Source: a virus. Taken from it: 29,937 nucleotides of DNA. Positions within the stretch are counted from its first letter, which is position 1, and each line of letters starts with the position of its first letter. The notes under the pieces are model-generated. The model was not told where the DNA came from. It saw only the letters and a list, made by a program, of their open reading frames with translations, and searched no databases. The stretch is taken from the IMG/VR virus record IMGVR_UViG_3300017727_000096, positions 1-29,937 of that record. One strand, written 5' to 3'. Shown one piece after another: positions 19,446 through 25,193 of the stretch. The position numbers and the translations under genes were made by a program.

Positions 19446-20462
19446 ATGGCAAACCTCTTTGAGAGAGCCGCATGTTTCACCGATATACATTACGGCTTAA
19501 AACAAAACAGTAGACAACATTTAAAAGATTGTCACGATTACGTTAATTGGTTCATAGCAGAAGCCAAGGCAAGAGATTGTGAGACCTGTTTCTTTTTAGG
19601 TGATTGGCATCATCATAGAGCAAGTATTAATATTGCAACTATGAATGCTACTATACGAGATTTAAAATTAATAAACGAGTCGTTTGAAACAGTTTATTTT
19701 ATAACTGGTAATCATGATTTATATTATAGAGAAAAACGTGACCTTAACAGTATTGAGTTTGCTAGAGATTTAGAAAACTTTGTTATGGTAGATGAACACT
19801 TTTGTAAAGATGGTGTTGCTATCATACCTTGGCTTGTTGGAGATGAACACAAAAGTCTTAACAAGTTAGATTGCAAATATATGTTTGGTCATTTTGAGTT
19901 GCCTTACTTTAAAATGAATGCGATGGTAGAAATGCCAGACCATGGTGGCATAACGGCACAACATTTATCAAATCCTGAATATGTGTTTAGTGGACATTTC
20001 CACAAAAGACAATATAAAGGCAACATACATTACATTGGTAATGCTTTCCCACACAATTATGCAGACGTTAGTGATAATGAAAGAGGTGCTATGTTTTTAA
20101 CATGGGACGAAGAGCCTATGTATGTTAATTGGGATAAATGTCCAAAATATATAATGATGGGATTACGACAGTTATTGGAAGACCCAGGCAAATATTTAGA
20201 TGAAACTACCCATGCTAGAATAAAATTAGATGTTGGTATTAGTTACGAAGAGGCAAACTTTATTAGAGAAACTTTTGCTGAGCAATATCAAGTTAGAGAA
20301 CTACAACTTATCCCAATTAAAGAAGAAGATGAGATTTACGAAGGTACTGAAATAGAATTTGAAAGTGTTGACCAAATAGTAATATCGCAGTTAGATACAA
20401 TAGAAAGTCCGACTGTTGAAAAAGAAAAATTGATTGAAATTTATAGAGACATTGTAATATAA
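19446..20462 (+). CDS. 47: Recombination nuclease subunit gp47-like (Mre11/SbcD family)
   Basis: This is a 338-aa calcineurin-type metallophosphoesterase with the family motifs in order: FTDIHYG (D13, H15), LGDWHHHR (D53, H55), TGNHDLYY (N89, H90, D91), FGHFELP (~146-152) and SGHFHKRQY (~181-189). These coordinate two metal ions. With gp46 it forms the ATP-dependent end-processing nuclease used in recombination-dependent replication and host DNA degradation. The length matches T4 gp47 (339 aa). It starts 3 nt after the gp55 stop, and its TAA overlaps the gp46 ATG by one base (TAATG), the usual coupling of this pair. Confidence 0.95.
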   Translation: MANLFERAACFTDIHYGLKQNSRQHLKDCHDYVNWFIAEAKARDCETCFFLGDWHHHRASINIATMNATIRDLKLINESFETVYFITGNHDLYYREKRDLNSIEFARDLENFVMVDEHFCKDGVAIIPWLVGDEHKSLNKLDCKYMFGHFELPYFKMNAMVEMPDHGGITAQHLSNPEYVFSGHFHKRQYKGNIHYIGNAFPHNYADVSDNERGAMFLTWDEEPMYVNWDKCPKYIMMGLRQLLEDPGKYLDETTHARIKLDVGISYEEANFIRETFAEQYQVRELQLIPIKEEDEIYEGTEIEFESVDQIVISQLDTIESPTVEKEKLIEIYRDIVI

Positions 20463-22264
20463 TGCTTAAGATAAAAAATGTAACTGCAAAAAACTTTATG
20501 AGTGTTGGTAATAATACTCAGGCTGTGGGTTTTGATACAGACTCACTTACACTTGTATTAGGACACAATTTAGACTTAGGCGGAGATGGTAGTAGAAACG
20601 GTACAGGTAAGACTACTATTATTAATGCATTAAGTTTTGCATTGTATGGTGAAGCATTAACTAATATTCGTAAAGATAATCTCATAAACAAAACCAACGG
20701 CAAAGGTATGATGACTACTGTTGATTTTGAAATCAGCGGAACTGAGTACAGAATAGAAAGAGGAAGACGTCCTAATGTATTAAAGTTTTATATTGATGGT
20801 GTAGAGCCAGGCGATAATGAACAACAAGGTGACAGCCGAGAAACACAAAAAGAAATAGAAAAGATTATTGGTTTCCCGCATAATATGTTTAAGCATTTAA
20901 TTGCTCTTAACACATACACTGAACCTTTCTTAAGTATGAAAACAAATGACCAACGAGATATGATTGAGCAGTTGTTGGGCATAACAGAAATAAGTCAAAA
21001 AGCAGATGTACTAAAAGAACTTCTAAAAAATACTAGGGATAGCATTAAAGAAGAAGAACTAAGAATTAAAGCAGTTAAAAGTGCAAACAGTAGAGTAGAA
21101 AAAAATGTTGCTGACATTGAGCTCAAAGCAAAAGCATGGGCCAATCAACATAATCAAAAGATAAACGAATTACAAAGTTCGCTAGACACACTACAAGAAA
21201 CAGACATAACTATGGAACTTGATAACCATAGAAAAACTGCAGACATAACTCAGCAATATCAGAAAGTACAAGGGTTAGAAAACGAGTTAAGTATTTTAAC
21301 CACTAGCAGTGGTAGAAGTGAAAAGACAATACAAACTTTAGAAGCAAATTTAGTAAAAGCAGACGAAGGTGTGTGCCCAGCATGTGGACAAGAAACTGCA
21401 CACTTAGATACACATGAAGTATATACAAAAGAATTAATTGAAGACAAAGAAAAAGAACAAAAACACTTAGATGAAGTTACGTTAAAAATAGATGGTTTAC
21501 AAGAACAGATAGCAGAGTTTGGTGAGTTACCTGAAACTCCTATAACTTTTTATTCTTCTATGGAAGATGCATTAGGACACATGCATAATGTTGAAACTTT
21601 AACAACACAAATTGGTGAAAAAAGCAAAGAAGAAAATCCTTACACTGAACAAGTTGTCCAACTTAAAGATACTGGAATAGAAGATATAAATTACGACTTG
21701 ATTAATGACTTAACATATTTAAAAGAGCACCAAGAGTTCTTGTATAAGTTATTAACAAGCAAAGACAGTTTTATAAGAAAGAAAATTATTGACCAAAACT
21801 TACAATACTTAAATTATAGATTAAGTCATTACTTAGACAAATTAGGACTACCGCATGATGTTAAATTTAATAGCGACTTGTCTGTAGACATTACAGAATA
21901 TGGTAGAGACTTAGACTTTGATAATCTAAGTAGGGGTGAAAGAAACAGATTGATACTTGGTATGAGTTGGGCTTTTAGAGATATATTTGAAAGTCTTAAT
22001 CAGCCAATGAATCTAATGTGCATAGATGAACTTGTAGATAGTGGCATGGATACAACTGGTGTAGAAAATGCTCTAGCAGTTCTCAAGAAGATGGGTCGAG
22101 AATCAAATAAAAATGTTTTCCTTATTTCACATAAAGAAGAACTACAAGGCAGAGTTAATAGTGTATTGTATGTTGTTAAAGAGGGAGGCTTTACATCGTA
22201 TTCAAATGATATCGAAATAGTAGACGCAGATTCAGATGTATATAGATTTAAAGTTAAAACATGA
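20462..22264 (+). CDS. 46: Recombination nuclease subunit gp46-like (Rad50/SbcC family ATPase)
   Basis: This 600-aa SMC-like ATPase has a Walker A motif in GSRNGTGKT (K50, T51). Long coiled-coil arms (~170-300 and ~310-450) surround a zinc hook CPAC with Cys305 and Cys308. The ABC signature LSRGERNRLIL lies near 488-498 and a Walker B region MNLMCIDELVDSG near 514-526. All parts needed for an active Rad50-type motor are present. It partners the gp47 nuclease encoded directly upstream. The last bases overlap the next gene's start in an ATGA arrangement. Size is close to T4 gp46 (560 aa). Confidence 0.96.
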   Translation: MLKIKNVTAKNFMSVGNNTQAVGFDTDSLTLVLGHNLDLGGDGSRNGTGKTTIINALSFALYGEALTNIRKDNLINKTNGKGMMTTVDFEISGTEYRIERGRRPNVLKFYIDGVEPGDNEQQGDSRETQKEIEKIIGFPHNMFKHLIALNTYTEPFLSMKTNDQRDMIEQLLGITEISQKADVLKELLKNTRDSIKEEELRIKAVKSANSRVEKNVADIELKAKAWANQHNQKINELQSSLDTLQETDITMELDNHRKTADITQQYQKVQGLENELSILTTSSGRSEKTIQTLEANLVKADEGVCPACGQETAHLDTHEVYTKELIEDKEKEQKHLDEVTLKIDGLQEQIAEFGELPETPITFYSSMEDALGHMHNVETLTTQIGEKSKEENPYTEQVVQLKDTGIEDINYDLINDLTYLKEHQEFLYKLLTSKDSFIRKKIIDQNLQYLNYRLSHYLDKLGLPHDVKFNSDLSVDITEYGRDLDFDNLSRGERNRLILGMSWAFRDIFESLNQPMNLMCIDELVDSGMDTTGVENALAVLKKMGRESNKNVFLISHKEELQGRVNSVLYVVKEGGFTSYSNDIEIVDADSDVYRFKVKT

Positions 22265-23049
22265 TTTTAGACTTACACTTTGGTAAAAACAAAGAGTTTA
22301 CATTATCATATAAACTATACAACAATCCAGAAAGTAAGCAGTTATTCAAACGATTACAAACACAAAAGAATGAGTTAGTAAGTAGAACTGAATTTTATAA
22401 CTTTGGCGAAACCATTGAAGATGTAGATGCAAAGATAAATTCTGTCATCACAAAACTTGTAGATTTAAAAGTTATAGAAAGCAGTAATGACCTTAACAAA
22501 TTACATGAAGACTTTGCACGTTATGAAAGTATGTACCCTAATACAGAAAAGCAACGACTTCTTTGGGACCTAAATATTCATATACACCATAAAGAAGACT
22601 TGCTCAAAGCGGCAGGAGAAAAACGAATTAACCTAGCATGTAACGATGACGGCGAACCGTTGTTAGACGACGCCTACGAACGTTTTACAATACAAAAAGA
22701 CTATGGTGTATTATATATGGGCTATCCACATGTTGGCAAACATCTCATTGAATTATTTTTAGATAATGACATTGACATACCTGCAGAACAAATAATACCA
22801 ACAAACTTACTAGCAAACTATCTAGTCTGCTATTTAGGAGAAGGTAGATATCAACAACGAATAGATGTTGATGTGTTTATGTTAGACTTATTAAACTTTT
22901 ACAGAAAGATAGAAAATAAAATGCCATACAAGTGGGGAGATAAAAGATTGGCAATAGGCAGTTTGCCTTTAGGAGAATTATTGGATAAGAATGTGGACAT
23001 ATCTCCGTTGAATGAAAATAAATACGTTCACAGTTGGACATGTAGATGA
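22261..23049 (+). CDS. Hypothetical protein downstream of gp46
   Basis: I do not recognise this 262-aa soluble protein. It begins MILDLHFGKNKEFTLSYKLY. A helical region with charged heptads lies at ~25-110 (FKRLQTQKNELVSR, then EDVDAKINSVITKLVDL). A more globular half follows (DYGVLYMGYPHVGKHLIELF at ~147-166; YLVCYLGEGRYQQRIDVDVF). PHVGKH looks slightly like a P-loop but lacks the GxxxxGK[ST] form, so no nucleotide binding is claimed. The gene overlaps gp46 upstream (ATGA) and the GIY-YIG gene downstream (ATGAG). It is therefore locked into the recombination operon and probably acts in DNA metabolism. Confidence 0.85.
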   Translation: MILDLHFGKNKEFTLSYKLYNNPESKQLFKRLQTQKNELVSRTEFYNFGETIEDVDAKINSVITKLVDLKVIESSNDLNKLHEDFARYESMYPNTEKQRLLWDLNIHIHHKEDLLKAAGEKRINLACNDDGEPLLDDAYERFTIQKDYGVLYMGYPHVGKHLIELFLDNDIDIPAEQIIPTNLLANYLVCYLGEGRYQQRIDVDVFMLDLLNFYRKIENKMPYKWGDKRLAIGSLPLGELLDKNVDISPLNENKYVHSWTCR

Positions 23050-23474
23050 GTGCAGATTGGACATATGAAGGAGAAAAGATAGATGCTATCCCGGATCAGT
23101 ATGAAGGGTTTGTTTATATTATCACGAATACCACCAATGGCAAAAAGTACATTGGGAAAAAACTTGCAAAATTCAAAACAACAAAGCCGCCACTTAAAGG
23201 AAGAAAAAATAAAAGACGTGGCAAAAAAGAAAGCGATTGGAGAACCTACTGGGGAAGTTCTGACCTACTCCAAGAAGATGTTGAAAAACTCGGTGAAGAC
23301 CAATTCACCCGAGAAATCATTCACTTCTGTGAATCTAGAGGTGTAATGAGTTACTTAGAAGCAAAGGAACAGTTTGATAGAGAAGTTCTTTTGAGAGATG
23401 ATTACTACAATGGAATCATCAATTGTCGTATAGGTGGATCAGAAATTTTACGTGAATCCATGAAAGGTAGATAA
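23046..23474 (+). CDS. GIY-YIG family nuclease
   Basis: This 142-aa protein has the N-terminal GIY-YIG signature: FVYIITN (residues 22-28) and NGKKYIGKK (31-39). A basic stretch PLKGRKNKRRGKKESDWRTY (~49-68) includes a candidate catalytic Arg (R66), and a candidate metal-binding Glu, E105, lies in SYLEAKEQF. These are the parts of the family's single catalytic domain. No separate DNA-binding domain follows, unlike I-TevI homing enzymes. As the last gene of the gp55-gp47-gp46 operon, it may process branched DNA or degrade host DNA rather than home. It could instead be a free-standing homing nuclease. The ATG overlaps the preceding TGA. Confidence 0.85.
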   Translation: MSADWTYEGEKIDAIPDQYEGFVYIITNTTNGKKYIGKKLAKFKTTKPPLKGRKNKRRGKKESDWRTYWGSSDLLQEDVEKLGEDQFTREIIHFCESRGVMSYLEAKEQFDREVLLRDDYYNGIINCRIGGSEILRESMKGR

Positions 23475-23532
23475 CTATCTATTGAGTAACACAATAGACA
23501 CCAAGTCAAACTAACATAGGCAAACATAAGGC

Positions 23533-23607
23533 ATCACACCGCCCAACCGAGGCTGATGAAATCGGTATCCTTGAGGTTCCATACGGCGCCAGATTCTGGA
23601 TTGTGAT
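23533..23607 (+). ncRNA. Candidate structured RNA (multi-helix fold)
   Basis: An outer helix ATCACA (23533-23538) with TGTGAT (23602-23607) encloses two elements. The first is CGCC (23540-23543) with GGCG (23585-23588), which itself encloses CCGA/TCGG (23547-23550 with 23562-23565) and a TAT/ATA stem over CCTTGAGG. The second is the hairpin CCAG-ATT-CTGG (23589-23599), which abuts the GGCG strand. Nested helices plus locally high GC in AT-rich DNA suggest a functional RNA; no known class is matched with confidence. The strand is assumed from the flanking transcription. Confidence 0.35.
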
Positions 23608-23810
23608 AGGCAAGATACAAACAACTTTATGGTATTAAAAGAATTTAGGCTCTGAGAAAAAGCAACCTATAAGTCTAGTATAATGAATTCCTCCAGTTAT
23701 ACAGACTCCCGTGAGATTCGAGACGGTAGTGTAAAGGGGCAAAAAGCTCACTGGCTCCTAATAGCACCCGAGATGGAAATGATGAAGCATCACATGATGG
23801 CAAATCATTG

Positions 23811-23830
23811 TTCTCCTTGCATAAGGAGAA
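23811..23830 (+). promoter_or_regulatory. Perfect hairpin hiding a Shine-Dalgarno sequence
   Basis: TTCTCCTT and AAGGAGAA pair over 8 bp with loop GCAT. The right arm carries AAGGAG, 4 nt before an ATG (23833) that opens a 9-codon reading frame ending TAA at 23862. No T-run follows, so it is not a typical terminator. The geometry resembles an SD-sequestering switch or a leader-peptide control element. Confidence 0.4.
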
Positions 23831-23881
23831 TTATGACTTCAACATACATGATAGCAGTTTAAAAAATGTTTTCAACAAGTA

Positions 23882-23904
23882 ATGAAATGAATGAAATGAA
23901 TGAA
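23882..23904 (+). repeat. Short direct repeat, unit ATGAAATGA
   Basis: The 9-base unit ATGAAATGA occurs twice in tandem, followed by a partial third copy. It lies inside a 16-codon frame (23866-23916) that would read as alternating Asn-Glu-Met triplets. Its role is unknown. Confidence 0.55.
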
Positions 23905-24027
23905 TTCCGCAGTTGAAAAAGGTACGAAGTACCTAATAAATGTATTATAATATAACACTATTCTTAAAACCCTTATAAAACAAGCATCTAAAACATAAAA
24001 TAATTACCATTTTTCTTGGTAAAAAAC

Positions 24028-24055
24028 TTGACATTGACTCCAAAAGACGTATAAT
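24028..24055 (+). promoter_or_regulatory. Sigma70-type promoter for the accessory operon
   Basis: A perfect TTGACA (24028-24033), a 16-nt spacer and a perfect TATAAT (24050-24055). It lies 37 nt before the 24093 start codon, which is preceded by AGGAG. Spacer length and distance to the start are nearly the same as for the gp55 promoter. This should be read by host RNA polymerase without phage factors. Confidence 0.88.
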
Positions 24056-24092
24056 AGTATGTATATTAACAAAACAAGGTAGGAGTTGTAAT

Positions 24093-24614
24093 ATGTTTAA
24101 AGTTTTTCAAATCAAGTTAGCAGATGAAGTTACTGACTATGTAAACAGTAATGAACGTGGTCATGCTGGCGGCGAAGAAAAATATCCCATATATGAAACA
24201 TATATGAGGCTTAATCACAGTCTACGTGATGAAAGTAAGTTTAATGATACTGATTTCCAACATTTCACTAATGTGTGTAATGTTAGTCGCGACGCAGGAC
24301 TAGTTGATGGTGACGGTCAAAGTTGGCAGGTACGTGATTTAGAGGATGTTTTCGCAGTACTAAATGGTCGTTACTTCGACGAAGATACTGGCAAGGACAT
24401 TGTACACGAAACACATGTTAGTGGATACAAAATGAAAACTATCACTCGTAAGGACGGCGAAGTTGTTACTTACAGAGATATGCGTAGTTTAAGTGTTGGT
24501 GACTTAGTAGAAGATACTCATAACGGTACATTCCATATTGTCGCTAGTTTTGGTTTTTTAGATGTTACTAACAAAGTAAAAAACTATGTTGAGCAATCAA
24601 TGGAGGTGGCGTAA
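24093..24614 (+). CDS. Hypothetical protein, first gene of accessory operon
   Basis: I do not recognise this 173-aa acidic soluble protein. It begins MFKVFQIKLADEVTDYVNSN. The central part (YMRLNHSLRDESKFNDTDFQ, then QVRDLEDVFAVLNGRYFDED) looks helical, and the C-terminal third (SGYKMKTITRKDGEVVTYRD, then SLSVGDLVED) looks like a small beta-barrel. There is no signal peptide. AGGAG lies about 8 nt upstream, and a near-perfect sigma70 promoter drives it. It is followed one base later by the next start codon. Being under a host-type promoter suggests early expression and possibly a host-takeover function, which is inference only. Confidence 0.85.
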   Translation: MFKVFQIKLADEVTDYVNSNERGHAGGEEKYPIYETYMRLNHSLRDESKFNDTDFQHFTNVCNVSRDAGLVDGDGQSWQVRDLEDVFAVLNGRYFDEDTGKDIVHETHVSGYKMKTITRKDGEVVTYRDMRSLSVGDLVEDTHNGTFHIVASFGFLDVTNKVKNYVEQSMEVA

Positions 24615-24615
24615 T

Positions 24616-24864
24616 ATGTGTGGTGGTTACACTGGCGAGTATGACGCAGGTATAGAAGATAACTTTAACAAGCACGGCGGACCTTATGATAGGGGTAGTG
24701 CAGACAGTTATTACGGCAGACCTAAAGATCCTCATTACTATCCAAATGGAACATATAATGATCCTAGGATAGTTGAGTTTGATATGACACAAGATGAAAT
24801 TGATGCATATCACAAAGGCTTTGATGAAAATGAGGCTGATGGTAATTTTAAGGATTATGCATAA
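24616..24864 (+). CDS. Small hypothetical protein with RGSADSYYGR motif
   Basis: This 82-aa protein starts at 24616, where GGAGGT (24602-24607) is ideally placed; an in-frame ATG 30 bases upstream has no such site and lies inside the previous gene. The sequence carries GPYDRGSADSYYGRPKDPHY and ends DEIDAYHKGFDENEADGNFK. From memory, small proteins with an RG-x-AD-x-YYGR segment followed by an acidic 'Y..G...N...G..KDY' end recur in phages and bacteria, but I know no assigned function. No signal peptide or membrane segment is present. The TAA overlaps the next ATG by one base. Confidence 0.82.
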   Translation: MCGGYTGEYDAGIEDNFNKHGGPYDRGSADSYYGRPKDPHYYPNGTYNDPRIVEFDMTQDEIDAYHKGFDENEADGNFKDYA

Positions 24865-25193
24865 TGATTGAGATACTTCAAGAAATCACTGACTGGGGAA
24901 AGTACAAGGTAAACAATGGAATTTATCATGTAAACTCTGCGGGCAAACTTGTTGCATACCAACCTAGTTCAGAAGAGCCTGTACAAAAGTTAAATGTACC
25001 AAGTACGCAATTCAGCAAATCAAGACGTAAGTTTAAAAAAATTGGAGCATACCCAGAACCTAAAAAAGAAAATGTTATTGAAGTAAAAGGTTCGACTGGT
25101 AAGATATATTATATAGATACAGACAAACGCACTTGCACTTGTCCTGGCTTCACATATAGAGGAAATTGCAAACATGTTAAAGAGTACTGCTAA
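24864..25193 (+). CDS. SWIM zinc-finger protein
   Basis: This 109-aa protein ends in a SWIM-type zinc finger: Cys91-x-Cys93 followed by Cys102-x-His104 (CTCPGFTYRGNCKHV), preceded by the usual beta-hairpin GKIYYIDTDKR. SWIM domains bind DNA or proteins. The first 75 residues are basic with a KSRRKFKKIG patch (~52-61), suggesting nucleic-acid binding. The ATG overlaps the previous stop, with AAGGA upstream. Its 3' end overlaps the start of the lipoprotein gene by 20 bases. The partner and target are unknown. Confidence 0.85.
   Translation: MIEILQEITDWGKYKVNNGIYHVNSAGKLVAYQPSSEEPVQKLNVPSTQFSKSRRKFKKIGAYPEPKKENVIEVKGSTGKIYYIDTDKRTCTCPGFTYRGNCKHVKEYC

Larger units (their letters stand above)
23475..24092. 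other. 618-base region without a recognised protein gene
   Basis: No protein family is recognisable here. By eye the first ~300 bases are much richer in GC than the rest: a hand count gives 43 of 80 G+C for 23531-23610, against 12 of 60 for 23941-24000. The contents I can support are a foldable segment (23533-23607), a perfect hairpin (23811-23830), a short direct repeat (23882-23904), small hairpins at 23920-23934 and 24004-24022, and a sigma70-type promoter (24028-24055). Frames here are short: 59 codons from the ATG at 23683 to TAA 23862, without a Shine-Dalgarno sequence and with codons (GGG, CCC, CGA, CTC) unlike the neighbours. Confidence 0.7.

Noticed and set aside
23552-23568. CTGATGA and GAAA resembling a hammerhead ribozyme core
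   Set aside because: The CTGATGA and GAAA overlap, leaving no room for stem II, and no cleavage-site stem III was found.
23585-23760. Possible tmRNA: GATTCTGGATT at 23592-23602 resembles the conserved tmRNA 5' segment
   Set aside because: The following CGACGG is missing, and there is no T-arm with a TTCGAAT-type loop or CCA end at a matching distance in either normal or permuted order. A covariance-model search would settle it.
23683-23862. 59-codon plus-strand frame
   Set aside because: No Shine-Dalgarno sequence, codon choice unlike neighbouring genes, Met/His-rich composition, and overlap with likely RNA structure. Kept only as part of a low-interest observation.
23920-24022. Small hairpins at 23920-23934 and 24004-24022 as transcription terminators
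   Set aside because: Stems are only 6 bp; the first has no T-run and the second is followed by A's on the plus strand. A weak minus-strand terminator cannot be excluded.
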